Part shown: positions 7,759 to 16,442 of the stretch, one piece after another
Numbering within the stretch: position 1 is the stretch's first letter
Layout of the letters: every line of letters begins with the position of its first letter
Assembly: GCF_018603905.1 (NCBI RefSeq)
Contig: NZ_JAHFZZ010000003.1
Span: 372,001-436,000, forward strand
Direction of reading: 5' to 3'
Length of the DNA: 64,000 bases
From: Nonomuraea sp. NEAU-A123
GTDB lineage: Bacteria > Actinomycetota > Actinomycetes > Streptosporangiales > Streptosporangiaceae
The notes under the pieces: model-generated
Databases searched by the model: none
What the model was told of the DNA's origin: nothing
What the model saw: the letters and a program-made list of their open reading frames with translations, nothing else
Made by a program: the position numbers and the translations under genes

Positions 7759-8586
7759 ATGGCCAATGATCTTGACCCGCGTCTGACGGCAGCTCAGCGC
7801 TTTGGCAAGGAGCTCGCCCGCGTTCGCAAAGAGGCGAACATGACACAAGTCCGGCTGGGCAAACACCTGGGCTGCTCGTCATCACTCATAGCGCATCTCG
7901 AAAAAGGTGACAGGACCCCGAAGCCAGACCTTGCCGCAGGGTGTGACGAGATCTTCGGGACAGGTGACCGATTCAAACGCCTATGTCGCAATATCACCTC
8001 TCCCACCGGCCCCGACTGGTACATCGGTTGGACAGAGGAAATCGAGCCCTACGCACGGACGCTCCGAAGTTGGGACCCTCTCCAGATTCCCGGCATCCTC
8101 CAGACGGAGGCATACGCGCGAGCCGTCTTTCGCGGTGGCCTATTCGTTTCTGAGCAGGACATACAAGACAAGGTTGATGCCCGTATGCGGCGTAGGAGCA
8201 TCCTCCTACGAGACAAGTCGCCCACCTTGCTCGTGCTCCTGGACGAGTGGGTGCTTCGTCGCCCCATCGACGGCGCCAAGGTTATGGAGGAGCAGCTTGA
8301 TTACCTGCTCACCGCCGGGGAACTCCCCAACGTGACGATACAGATCGTCCCCTATGACACCACTTGCACGACAGGCATGATGTCCGCATTCATGATTGCC
8401 GAGCTTTCCGACGCTCCGACCACTGTCTCAGTAGACTCCGCAGCAAAGGCGGAAGTCTCTGCAGACCATAAACTCGTTACTCTGATCTGGGACATCTATG
8501 ACAAACTGCGTACAGAGGCGCTCCGCCCCGGTCCGTCTCTACAGATGATCAAGGAAGCGCGGAACCAATGGAAGCAGCAGACCTGA
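7759..8586 (+). CDS. XRE-family regulator with DUF5753 sensor domain (WhiJ/AbaA-like)
   Basis: The protein is 275 aa. Residues 12-70 form an XRE helix-turn-helix (ELARVRKEANMTQVRLGKHL, then CSSSLIAHLEKGDRTPKP). Residues 85-270 are the DUF5753 domain, with WDPLQIPGILQTEAYARAVF, RRPIDGAKVMEEQLDYLL and VTIQIVPYDTTC. The start ATG is fixed by GTGGAGGAC upstream; a TTG at 7732 is rejected. The next gene, DUF397, overlaps its last 19 bp. The XRE-DUF5753 / DUF397 / RsbW-like triad is the conserved actinomycete module that includes the developmental whiJ and abaA loci, where the DUF397 protein modulates the repressor. Confidence 0.9.
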   Translation: MANDLDPRLTAAQRFGKELARVRKEANMTQVRLGKHLGCSSSLIAHLEKGDRTPKPDLAAGCDEIFGTGDRFKRLCRNITSPTGPDWYIGWTEEIEPYARTLRSWDPLQIPGILQTEAYARAVFRGGLFVSEQDIQDKVDARMRRRSILLRDKSPTLLVLLDEWVLRRPIDGAKVMEEQLDYLLTAGELPNVTIQIVPYDTTCTTGMMSAFMIAELSDAPTTVSVDSAAKAEVSADHKLVTLIWDIYDKLRTEALRPGPSLQMIKEARNQWKQQT

Positions 8587-8798
8587 GCGACATTGACTTG
8601 TCCGGGGCCGTCTGGCGGAAGAGTTCCCGGTCCGGCTCAAACGGCGGCCAGTGCGTAGAGGTCGCAAGCAACATCCGCGGAATCATCGCTGTCCGCGACA
8701 GCAAGGACCGTGGTGGCCCCGCGCTCACCTTCACACCCGGCGAATGGAGAGCCTTCCTGGGCGGCGTCAAGGACGGCGAGTTCGACCAGCTGGGCTGA
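8568..8798 (+). CDS. DUF397 small protein, partner of the XRE-DUF5753 regulator
   Basis: This 76-aa protein has the full DUF397 signature: LSGAVWRKSSRSGSNGGQC, CVEVA, IIAVRDSKD, GPALTFTPGEWRAFL. It overlaps the XRE gene by 19 bp and is therefore co-expressed with it. DUF397 proteins act as antagonists or co-factors of the cognate XRE repressor in the WhiJ-type system. The protein is complete, unlike the second DUF397-like remnant near 10.2 kb. Confidence 0.9.
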   Translation: MEAADLSDIDLSGAVWRKSSRSGSNGGQCVEVASNIRGIIAVRDSKDRGGPALTFTPGEWRAFLGGVKDGEFDQLG

Positions 8799-8819
8799 CC
8801 GCCCCCGGTAGCGCGCCGC

Positions 8820-9800
8820 TCAGCCGGTGACCTGCGGCAACACCTCTGCCCCCAGGCGACGGATGTTCTCCAAGGTGCGCTGGTGGTCGCCCATCCCCTC
8901 GACCATGAGGATGAGGTGCTGGATCCCCGTCGCTTCCGACGTACGCATGATGGACTCCACGCATCGGTCCGGCGAGCCGACCGGGTGGACGCGGGTCAGG
9001 AAGTCTATATATGCCGAAACATCCCGCGATGGTGGTTCTCTGTTGTCCACCGGGATGTAGCCAGCGAGGCCGGGCTTCAGCCAGCGGGGCAGGGATTCCC
9101 GCAAATCGTTTCTGGCTTGAGCGGTGGAGTTCGCCACGTATCCGACGACCGCCGCCATGTGGGCCTGCGCCCCACCCCCGTGAGACTCGTACCTGGCGAT
9201 CATCGACTTCTTCTGCTCGTCGTCGATGTGCATCCCGAGCAGCATCGGAAGGTCGCGTTTCGCGGCCAGTGCCACGGTCGGCGGTGAGGTGCACGCCACG
9301 ACCGGGCGCAGCCGGGCCGGCGGGACCAGCGGCACTTCGCGGAAGCTGAAGAACTCCCCCGCCGCCGACACCCGCTCACTTGAGAGCGCGGCCAGCAGCA
9401 CGTCCAGCGACTCCTCGAAGCCCCGCTCGAAGCGTGCCAGCCCGGTGCCGAACACTTCCAGGTCCACCCACGGACCGCCCCGGCCGACGCCCAGCGTGAA
9501 ACGGCCGCCCGACAGGTGGTGCAGCATGGCCGCCTGCTCGGCCAAAGCGACCGGGTGCTGGGTGGACAGGACGCTCACGGCGGTGCCGAAACCGATGCGG
9601 CTGGTCCTGCCGATCGCCACGGCCGCCAACGTGGTGGCCGAAGGGCAGACGCCATAAGACATGAAATGGTGCTCGGCGATCCAGGCATCGGCGAACCCGG
9701 CCTCCTCGGCGGCCACGATGAGCTCGAGGGCGTTCGCCAGCACCTGCTCTGATCTCTGGCCCGGAAATCGGGCCACGATCAGAAAGATCCCGATTCGCAC
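8820..9800 (-). CDS. LLM class flavin-dependent oxidoreductase
   Basis: This 326-aa luciferase-like monooxygenase domain protein has a TIM barrel and likely binds FMN or F420. It begins MRIGIFLIVARFPGQRSEQV and contains FADAWIAEHHFMSYG, LAEQAAMLHHLSGGRFTLGV (a family hallmark) and GSPDRCVESIMR near the C-terminus. The substrate is unknown. Its 5' end lies inside the left copy of a 0.37-kb direct repeat. A second, truncated copy of the same N-terminus is found at 16.8 kb next to rnhB, showing that this gene once lay directly downstream of rnhB. Confidence 0.85.
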   Translation of the reverse strand: MRIGIFLIVARFPGQRSEQVLANALELIVAAEEAGFADAWIAEHHFMSYGVCPSATTLAAVAIGRTSRIGFGTAVSVLSTQHPVALAEQAAMLHHLSGGRFTLGVGRGGPWVDLEVFGTGLARFERGFEESLDVLLAALSSERVSAAGEFFSFREVPLVPPARLRPVVACTSPPTVALAAKRDLPMLLGMHIDDEQKKSMIARYESHGGGAQAHMAAVVGYVANSTAQARNDLRESLPRWLKPGLAGYIPVDNREPPSRDVSAYIDFLTRVHPVGSPDRCVESIMRTSEATGIQHLILMVEGMGDHQRTLENIRRLGAEVLPQVTG

Positions 9801-10109
9801 CCCACCGATAATGACCGATTCCCGGGCACCAAGCCCTGACTAACCGAAGAAACTCGCCTGGCCCTCGCCCACCGCCGGATCCCGGTGCCGTTTGAGGTGC
9901 CGCCAGCGCGGCAGGTCGTCCAGGTACGACCACGACAACCGATGATGCTCCGTAGGCCCCAAGCGGGCCAGCGCCTCCTGATGGACCGGTGACGGATAGC
10001 CGGCGTTGTCCGCGAAGCCATACTCCTCGCAACCGACCGTCCCCATGTACGCGTCGCGCCGTACCTTCGCCAGGACCGAGGCGGCCGCCACCGAGATGCT
10101 GGCCAAGTC
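9734..10109. repeat. Left copy of a direct repeat flanking the amidoligase island
   Basis: These 376 bp match 16784-17148 in the same orientation at roughly 90% or better by eye. Both start TCGCCAGCAC[C/A]TGCTCTGATC and end GATGCTGGCC[A/G]AGTC. The repeat spans the 5' end of the LLM gene and the 3' end of rnhB. The main difference is an indel around the intergenic segment (9813-9850 here). In this copy the LLM gene is intact and the rnhB part is truncated. Confidence 0.9.
9840..10109 (-). pseudogene. rnhB': Truncated ribonuclease HII fragment (3' end only)
   Basis: The frame encodes the last 88 or so residues of RNase HII ([20 protein letters not shown] to QASFFG), almost identical to residues 137-223 of the intact gene at 16.9-17.5 kb. 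It keeps only the last catalytic aspartate; the DEVGRG motif and the middle aspartate are missing. The homology stops abruptly at 10109, where unrelated sequence begins. It is a by-product of the direct duplication and should be inactive. Confidence 0.9.
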
Positions 10110-10312
10110 CCATCAACGCGCCAACCACCTGTCCGTGGAGTCCGCAGGTAAAGGCGGCGGCGAACCGCCCAGGCGATTCACCCGAAGTGATCAAGGAAGC
10201 AGCAGAGCAATGGACCGCAAAGACCTGACCGCTACAGAGCTCACCGGGGCTGTGTGGAGGAAGAGTTCCCGCAGTGGCAACGGGGGCGGGAACTGCGTTG
10301 AGGTTGCTGCTA
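10110..10312 (+). pseudogene. Remnant of a second XRE-DUF5753 3' end and DUF397 gene
   Basis: At 10186-10228 one frame reads VIKEAAEQWTAKT-stop, matching the C-terminus of the intact XRE gene (MIKEARNQWKQQT). The overlapping frame starts ATG at 10210 and reads MDRKDLTATELTGAVWRKSS, then RSGNGGGNCVEVA, which is a DUF397 N-terminus. The DUF397 homology breaks at about 10312, exactly where the opposite-strand gene ends. The gene order and overlap mimic the intact pair at 7.8-8.8 kb, but the sequence differs enough to be a paralogue rather than a fresh copy. Confidence 0.8.
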
Positions 10313-10846
10313 GGGGGAGTCCTGGAGTATCGCGACCTGGATCGTCCCGGCGGCGTGCAGGCTGGTCAGGAGCGTCCAGTCGTCCGCCGGGTCCAGCCAT
10401 ACCTGAAGCTCCTCGGGGCCGCGCGGCCGGGGCAGTGACCCGGCCGGCTCGTAGAACGACGTGACCAGCACCAGCGGCACGGGCGCGACCCACTCCTCCG
10501 GAGCCGGCGGCACGTGCCTGCCGCTGAGCAGCACGGCCCGCTCCTCGGGCGTGCACTCCTCCAGCGGCCCGGCTGCGGCCAGCTCCGCCTGCGCCCTGAC
10601 CTGGGCGTCCAGCGCGATCCGCTCGCGCGCCTCGCGTCGCTCCTCCGGAGTGCCGAGCGCGTCGTAGCCGGGCCTGAGCGCGCCGACCAGCGCGTCCGGC
10701 TCGTCCGCGTACGCCCGCGAGCCGCCGCCAGAGAAGATCATCTCGTACCTGTACAACGAGCCGTCGACCTTGACCGGCATGGCGGGCGGCCGGTCCGCCG
10801 CCGAGGTGTTGCGGATGACGACCGCCGCGCGGTTCGCTTCACTCAT
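10310..10846 (-). CDS. Putative partner/immunity protein of the amidoligase effector
   Basis: This 178-aa soluble protein has no recognised family. It starts MSEANRAAVVIRNTSAADRP; the middle is Glu/Arg-rich (TPEERREARERIALDAQVRA) and the end is acidic (LDPADDWTLLTSLHAAGTIQ). Its ATG overlaps the stop of the 1704-aa amidoligase gene by 4 bp, so it is translationally coupled. An in-frame start at 10879 would lie inside that gene and is less likely. A small orphan gene coupled to the 3' end of a large toxin-like gene is the usual place for an immunity protein. That assignment is by position only. Confidence 0.6.
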   Translation of the reverse strand: MSEANRAAVVIRNTSAADRPPAMPVKVDGSLYRYEMIFSGGGSRAYADEPDALVGALRPGYDALGTPEERREARERIALDAQVRAQAELAAAGPLEECTPEERAVLLSGRHVPPAPEEWVAPVPLVLVTSFYEPAGSLPRPRGPEELQVWLDPADDWTLLTSLHAAGTIQVAILQDSP

Positions 10847-13800
10847 CGCCACCAGGGATCTTTCGGCTTCTCGTTCCATCGGGTGATCGCAAACAGGGCC
10901 GTGAGCTGCGCCTTGTCGGCCGCCCGGTGGTAGAGGTGGTCGGCCAGCTCCAGATAGGACGAATAGTCCAGGCGCTTGCGGTGCTCAGTATGGTTGCCGG
11001 CGACATCCTTGACGTCGTGGTTGAGCGGGAACTGGTCGTCGCCGAGCCGCAGCGCCAGCCCCACCGTTCCCAGCGCCAGTTTGATCTGCGTCTGGATGAC
11101 GCCGGGGTCCAACGAGCCGTCGGGGAGGCGGACCTCCGTGTGGTCCGTCCGGCCGCCCTCGACCGATTGCACGTTGATCACGGATTCGCGCTCGAATTGC
11201 GAGCTCACCAGCTCGTCCAGTGTGACGTACCCGGCGGAGTCCAACATGTTGGGCTTACAGTAGTCGAGCCCCCGGTGGTGGCCCTGCTCTGGGTTCGTCA
11301 TCAGCCGTAGGAACGTGTCGAAGTAGTTTCTGTTCACCAGCCTCAGCAGCCGCTGGTAGAAGGCGGGGATATGGTCGAACACGGAAGTGTCCACGTGGAT
11401 GTGGCCCCCCGTGCTCCCCGTCGCCACGCCGCCGTGCGACTTGATGATCTCGCACACGAGCTGGATGCTTTCCCACGTGCGCGGCGTGTCGTACAGCGGT
11501 GGTGAGACGAGCTCTCCGGCGACCGATTCGTCCTGTTCCAGCCGCCAGCCGTTGTCGCCCTCGTAGTAGCCGCCGTCGTGGCCGGTGTGGTACGGGTGTG
11601 TCCACGGATCCCGAGTCAGCCCCGCGTCGTACAGGTCTCGGGCGATGGCCTGGTTGATCGCGTCCTGGTGCGGCTTGAGCGACTCGGGCAGGTCGTACTC
11701 TATCTCCCGGCCGAACTTGAACCCGGTCCCGGGCGCGGCCAGTCCGCCGGTGGCGTCCTCGGTCAGGTAGGGCACGACCGGCTCGCCGCGCTCCGCCCGC
11801 GCGAACGCCTCCGCGAGGTCGCGTTCGAACGCCTCGGGGTTCCACCGATAGGAGACCTCCGGTTCGCGGGGCCGGCTGTCCCAGGCGCGGGCGCGGGCCT
11901 CCAGCGCACGAGCGTGCTCCGCCTCCAGGTCGGAGACGAGGTCGCGGGCCCTCACCGTCGACGCGCCGGATGCGGCGGCGTCACGGGCGGCCCCCTGGCG
12001 GAGCTGGTCTGTGAGCGCCTCCTCGGCCAGGCGCATCAAGGTCGGCGTGAAGCGGTACGGCTCCTCCGCCGGCGCCCGGTAATAGGAGTTCAGCCGGTGG
12101 ACGAGGTCGGCCCGGTCGGCGGCACCGGCCGGGTCCAGCCCGCGCTCCTCGGCCCCCCTGAACACGTGGGCCAGCCGCTTGACCGAGTGCTCCAGGCCGA
12201 GGTCGCCCGCCAGCTTCCGCAGGGGATCGAGGACCCACGCCGGGGCGTCGCCCTGCGCGCCCACGATCCGGTCCATGCGCGCCAGTGCATTCGTTTCGGG
12301 CTCGCCGAGCCTGGTCGCGTACCGGTCGGACACCCGCAGCCTTGCCCAGGTGTCCGGGGTGGTGTCCATGTATCCCCGCAGCGCCTCCAAGAGCGCCGCC
12401 CGGTCAGGAGCGCCTACCGGGTCGAAGCCGAGCCGCTGCGCGCGCTCGGCCACGTGAACGAGGCGGCCGACCCGGTCGCCGAGGCCCAGTTCGCGCGACA
12501 GTCCGAGCAGAGGGTCCAGCGGGGGACGCGGCGCGCCGTCGCCGACGATGACGCGGTCCATCCGGCCCAGGAGCGCAGCCTTCGCCGGGTCCAGGCTCGC
12601 GTCGGGGAATCGCTCGTCCATGACACGCACGTCCCAGCCGTCCATGTCGCGTTCGCGGTGCCGCGTGAGGCTCTCCACGAGCTCCGCGTGGGTCGCCGGC
12701 CGTTCCGGGAGGGCACCGTGCGTGTCCACCTCCACGAGCATCTCGGAGAACGTCCGGAGCGCGTGCGAGAATCCCGCCTCGGCCGCCAGGTCACGCAGCC
12801 GACCATCGGGCGCGACCGAGCGGAGCGCCCGGTCGGTACGGCTCATCGCCCGCGCGGCCGGGTCGCCGAGCCCGGCGATGACGTGCTCGTCCGCGATCCG
12901 CAGCCCGTCCCACAGCTCGGAGTCGTTCTCCCGGGCCCGCTCCAGCTCGCGCACCAGGTCGTGCCGCCCTGCCACGCCCTGGACGTCCACGCCCCTCGCC
13001 TCGGCGTCCAGGAACAGGCGCCCTAAGTGATCAAGCGAGTAGAGCCCGAGGTCCAGGTCGAACGTGAGGCTGCGAAGCTGGTTGACCCTGATCTCGCGCG
13101 TGGTGCCGTTGGTGGTGCCGATCGCCATGTCCATCTGGCCGAACGCCCGCGCGAGCCGGAAGGAGGGGCGCACGAGCTCCCCGTTGGCGAGCCACAGGCC
13201 GGGAAAAAGCAGTGGGTCCGTCTGCCGGAACAGCTCCAGCCGATCGACCAGGTCCAACCTGTCCGTCGCCCCGGCAGGATCGAATCCCTGCCGCTGCGCC
13301 TCGTCGAAGACGCGTACCAGCCCGTCGAAGGCGGCAGGCATGCCCATGCCACGCGACAGCTTGTGGACGTGGGTGATCATGTCTCTCATGTTGGGGTCTT
13401 GCATTGTGGAGGTCAGGGTGCGGGCCATCGTCCCCAAGGTATGCGCGAACGCCTCGTCCGGCACCTCGATCCGCAGCCTGCCCGCGATGCGGCGGCCCAA
13501 GGAGGTCACGTCGGGATCCAGGGGCGGCGGGGGTGCGCCGTCCCGGTTGATGAGCTGGTCGATGCGGCCCCTGCCCGTGCCGTCGCCGTCTGCGTGGTGA
13601 GCTCCGGCGGGCGCGCCCTCGCGCAGTGCGGGGGCCCCGTCATGGGCGTCGGAGGCGCGGGCCGGGGGCGTGGTGCGCTGGTCGCCCGCAGCGGAGTGGG
13701 GCTCGGTGTGCCGGTCACCGGCCGGCGGCGTGGTGCGCTGGTCGCCGGTGCGGGCGGGTGGGGTCTCGCGGACGCCTCCGGGCGGGGTGTCGCGGGCGCC

Positions 13801-15957
13801 GCCTCCGAGAGCGGTCTCCCCGCGGGCACCGGGGCGGGGAGCGGGCGGTTCGTGTGCCGTGCCGATGGGGACGACAGGCCCGTCCTGGGCCTGGCCGGTC
13901 CGGGGGCCGCCCGCGCCGTGCCTGTCACCGGTGCGTCCGGGGGCGCCCTCCTGCCCGTCGCCCACGCGTCCGGCGGCGAAGCCCTGCCCGTCGTCGGTCC
14001 GGTGCGCGGGGACGCCGCCGTGCCCGTCCGCGGTCCGCCCGGAGGCGACGTCCTGGGCGTGCGTCGCCAGCTCCGGAGCCGTGTTCACCGGATCCCGAGT
14101 CTGGTCGAGAGCGGCCGGGGATTGCGTCCTGTGGTCGGCGTCCTGCTGTGAGTCCGCCTGGTCGGGGCGGCCGTCCTGCGCGTCCGGGCCAGGCGGTGGC
14201 GGGGTGGGCGGCACGTACGGCGTGCGGAGCGGGAGGTCGTAGAGGGGCTGCGGGTGCCCTGGCGTGGCGTTCGACGCGCCGGATACGTGCCCCAGCACGC
14301 CCGCCTGGCCGTGCGCCACACCGGACACCTGGTGGACCGCCTGTCCGTCTGCTGGACCGAGCGCCGGGCGAGCGACCTGGCCGGTCGGCTGGGCGTTCCC
14401 GGCCAGACCGGGTGTGCCGTCGCCCGCCCGCGGGGCGACGCCGACGGGCTCGTGGGCGGGGCCGGGCAAGGCCCGTGTGCCCGTGGACGGATTCCCCCTG
14501 CCCTCCGGCGGCGCGTCAGGCGCGCGGACGGCCTCGCCCGTGATCACCCGCGCCTCGTGCGGACGAGCCTGCACGGAGCCGTCGTCCCCGGCCGGACGCG
14601 CGTCCCTCGGGCCGATCCGCTGCTCCGGCCCGCCCGGAGCCTGGGGCCTCTCACCGCTCAGCACCACCTGGGTCGGCTCGACGACCCGCCGCGGCTCGGA
14701 GCCGTCCGCGGTTCTGACCCCTGCGGCCTCTCCGCCCGGGCCGCGCCCCTGACCGTGCGTCAGATCGTGCTCCGGACCGGCGGGGTGCCCGCCGGAGAGC
14801 GGGTCCGGACCGGTGGGGTGCCGGGCGGAGGACAGGTCCGTGCCGGTGGACCGCCCGCCCGCGACCGGCTCGGCGCCGTGCACCAGGTCCGGCGTGTCGC
14901 CGGCCCCCAGTAACGCGATGTGGCCCGACGGAGGAGGGGCGGGCGGGGGAGGACCGGACGGGGAATGGCCCGACGGGACCGGCCCGGCCGTGAGCTCGCC
15001 GGCCGGCATGGGCATGTAGTGGGTCCGGGCGCTCAGCGGGATGTCGATGCCTCCGGCCGTGCCCGCCACGAACGAGTAGAACAGGTGCGCCGGGTCAAGC
15101 TGGTCGCTGAGGGCCAGCCCGGGTATCGATCCCACGGTGCCCGACACGCCGCCGACCAGCGCCCGCCCGTAGACGCTCTGCGCCATGGCCGCGATCTGGT
15201 CGCGCACCCCCAGCTCGGCCCGCGACACGATGAACACCAGCTCCCGGGTGGCCAGGCGCGACAGCCCGAAGTCGACCCCGGTGAACACCAGGCCGGTCAG
15301 CGCCCCGTTGCCCAGGGACAGCAGCAACGAGTCGAGGTCGAGCTTGTCCCGGTTGCCGAAGAGGAGCTGCGCCGTCTGCACGGCCAGGTCCAGGCCGCCC
15401 ATCACCGCGGCGAAGCCCAGCATGTTCATCAGCAGCCGCCACTTGAGCGCCTGGATCGACATCCGGGTCATCAGCGTGCGCACCTGGATCAGCTTCAGCA
15501 CTGACGGCCCGTACAGGTACACCCACACCAGCAGCCGGGCGATGGCCAGCGCGAGCAGCGCCAGCGCCGCGTACTGCATCCACTGGGTGTGCTCCATGTC
15601 CTCCGCGTGGTCGCGCAGCCGCCGGGCCTCCTCGCGGATGGCCTTCTCCACCCGCTTCAGCAGCGCGTCACCCTCCAGGTTCGCCAGCTGAGGCGCCGTC
15701 CGCCCGTCACCGGCGAGCAGGTTCAGGACCCGCTGGAACGCGTCCTTGGCGGCGCCGTCCCACTCCGAGCCCTTCAGGTAGCGCAGCACCGGCTCGGCGT
15801 CCTCGACGCATATGGCGGCCAGCTCGTCGGCCAGCGCCTCCAGCGCCTCGGCCTCCCGCACCAGCGCGTCCGGAACGGCCTCCGGGAACGCGCCGGCCGT
15901 CAGCGGCAACGCCAGATGCCTGACCAGCTCGGGGACCAACCCCAGATCCAGCCCCAT
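10843..15957 (-). CDS. Giant membrane protein with C-terminal amidoligase domain (toxin/effector-like)
   Basis: The protein is 1704 aa. Residues 1-125 are helical with a WXG-like turn (GSEWDGAAKDAF). Hydrophobic helices lie around 127-150, 174-200 and 210-230. About 320-840 is Pro/Gly/Ala-rich low-complexity linker. About 840-1390 holds several degenerate repeats of some 90 residues (FDPAGATDRLDLVDRL and variants). The last 289 residues are an Amidoligase_2-type COOH-NH2 ligase of the glutamine-synthetase-like fold: GREIEYD (1416), ELVSPPL, GGHIHVD and TEVRLP, with the metal- and ATP-binding acidic residues intact. The ATG at 15957 follows the YbaB-like gene. The N-terminal architecture and neighbours suggest an ESX/type VII-linked polymorphic effector that forms amide or isopeptide bonds; that role is inference. 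Confidence 0.8.
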   Translation of the reverse strand: MGLDLGLVPELVRHLALPLTAGAFPEAVPDALVREAEALEALADELAAICVEDAEPVLRYLKGSEWDGAAKDAFQRVLNLLAGDGRTAPQLANLEGDALLKRVEKAIREEARRLRDHAEDMEHTQWMQYAALALLALAIARLLVWVYLYGPSVLKLIQVRTLMTRMSIQALKWRLLMNMLGFAAVMGGLDLAVQTAQLLFGNRDKLDLDSLLLSLGNGALTGLVFTGVDFGLSRLATRELVFIVSRAELGVRDQIAAMAQSVYGRALVGGVSGTVGSIPGLALSDQLDPAHLFYSFVAGTAGGIDIPLSARTHYMPMPAGELTAGPVPSGHSPSGPPPPAPPPSGHIALLGAGDTPDLVHGAEPVAGGRSTGTDLSSARHPTGPDPLSGGHPAGPEHDLTHGQGRGPGGEAAGVRTADGSEPRRVVEPTQVVLSGERPQAPGGPEQRIGPRDARPAGDDGSVQARPHEARVITGEAVRAPDAPPEGRGNPSTGTRALPGPAHEPVGVAPRAGDGTPGLAGNAQPTGQVARPALGPADGQAVHQVSGVAHGQAGVLGHVSGASNATPGHPQPLYDLPLRTPYVPPTPPPPGPDAQDGRPDQADSQQDADHRTQSPAALDQTRDPVNTAPELATHAQDVASGRTADGHGGVPAHRTDDGQGFAAGRVGDGQEGAPGRTGDRHGAGGPRTGQAQDGPVVPIGTAHEPPAPRPGARGETALGGGARDTPPGGVRETPPARTGDQRTTPPAGDRHTEPHSAAGDQRTTPPARASDAHDGAPALREGAPAGAHHADGDGTGRGRIDQLINRDGAPPPPLDPDVTSLGRRIAGRLRIEVPDEAFAHTLGTMARTLTSTMQDPNMRDMITHVHKLSRGMGMPAAFDGLVRVFDEAQRQGFDPAGATDRLDLVDRLELFRQTDPLLFPGLWLANGELVRPSFRLARAFGQMDMAIGTTNGTTREIRVNQLRSLTFDLDLGLYSLDHLGRLFLDAEARGVDVQGVAGRHDLVRELERARENDSELWDGLRIADEHVIAGLGDPAARAMSRTDRALRSVAPDGRLRDLAAEAGFSHALRTFSEMLVEVDTHGALPERPATHAELVESLTRHRERDMDGWDVRVMDERFPDASLDPAKAALLGRMDRVIVGDGAPRPPLDPLLGLSRELGLGDRVGRLVHVAERAQRLGFDPVGAPDRAALLEALRGYMDTTPDTWARLRVSDRYATRLGEPETNALARMDRIVGAQGDAPAWVLDPLRKLAGDLGLEHSVKRLAHVFRGAEERGLDPAGAADRADLVHRLNSYYRAPAEEPYRFTPTLMRLAEEALTDQLRQGAARDAAASGASTVRARDLVSDLEAEHARALEARARAWDSRPREPEVSYRWNPEAFERDLAEAFARAERGEPVVPYLTEDATGGLAAPGTGFKFGREIEYDLPESLKPHQDAINQAIARDLYDAGLTRDPWTHPYHTGHDGGYYEGDNGWRLEQDESVAGELVSPPLYDTPRTWESIQLVCEIIKSHGGVATGSTGGHIHVDTSVFDHIPAFYQRLLRLVNRNYFDTFLRLMTNPEQGHHRGLDYCKPNMLDSAGYVTLDELVSSQFERESVINVQSVEGGRTDHTEVRLPDGSLDPGVIQTQIKLALGTVGLALRLGDDQFPLNHDVKDVAGNHTEHRKRLDYSSYLELADHLYHRAADKAQLTALFAITRWNEKPKDPWWR

Positions 15958-15976
15958 CAGCCGGCTTCCCGGACCG

Positions 15977-16363
15977 TCAAGCGCCCGGCCCGCGCCGGTC
16001 GGCGCCCGGCAGGAACGACTCGAAGCTCGTGCCCTCGCCGAACAGATCCTCGAACGAGACGTCCTCGGCGACCATCGGCCCGGCCAGGGTCCTGAGCTCC
16101 GCGGAGACCTTTTGAGTGGCGATGGCGGCCTGCTCGACGACGCACGCTGCCAGCTCGGTGGGCGTCCGCTCGCGGTACACGCGGGGATCGAAGTCGACGG
16201 CCCGCAGCTCACCCCGGGGTCCGACGGTGACGGTGACCATCCCGTCGTCGGACTGCGCGGAGCCCGTCAGGTCGCGCACCTTGCGGTGCATCTCCTTGAC
16301 CTGTTCGGTCTGCCGATCGACGTCCTGGACGAGTTGTCGGAGCAAATCCCATGAATCACTCAT
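15977..16363 (-). CDS. YbaB/EbfC-like protein of an ESX-type locus
   Basis: The protein is 128 aa. An N-terminal helix (MSDSWDLLRQLVQDVDRQTE) is followed by the YbaB core strand pattern DDGMVTVTVGPRGELRAVDFDP and a C-terminal helix. The acidic tail (EDVSFEDLFGEGTSFESFL) is unlike housekeeping YbaB. YbaB-like proteins such as EspL occur beside ESX secretion genes in actinobacteria. Here it is immediately upstream of the amidoligase gene and divergent from an ESX-like protein, so a chaperone or regulatory role for that system is plausible. Confidence 0.75.
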   Translation of the reverse strand: MSDSWDLLRQLVQDVDRQTEQVKEMHRKVRDLTGSAQSDDGMVTVTVGPRGELRAVDFDPRVYRERTPTELAACVVEQAAIATQKVSAELRTLAGPMVAEDVSFEDLFGEGTSFESFLPGADRRGPGA

Positions 16364-16442
16364 CGTCGCATCAACCCCACGAAGCCATCAGGACGCTCGC
16401 ATACTATCGATCAAGTCGGTGAGTCAGGGAGGGTGCGGCCGG
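16364..16442. promoter_or_regulatory. Divergent promoter region of the amidoligase locus
   Basis: These 79 bp separate the YbaB-like gene from the ESX-like gene. The stretch includes ATACTATCGATCAAGTCGG, AT-richer than its neighbours and a candidate for overlapping -10 elements. GGAGGGTGCGGCCGG precedes the ESX-like ATG. No clear operator is visible. Confidence 0.4.

Noticed and set aside
8820..9800. LLM oxidoreductase as the SsuD monooxygenase for the sulfonate importer
   Set aside because: It is more than 6 kb away, on the other strand, linked ancestrally to rnhB, and belongs to a general LLM branch without SsuD-specific features that I can see.
9840..10106. Second functional RNase HII
   Set aside because: It lacks the N-terminal DEVGRG motif and the middle catalytic aspartate, and the homology ends abruptly at the repeat boundary.
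13027..14151. Several plus-strand frames of 180-370 codons inside the amidoligase gene
   Set aside because: They are mirror frames of the Pro/Gly-rich linker, with Arg/Ala-rich translations and no ribosome sites or motifs.
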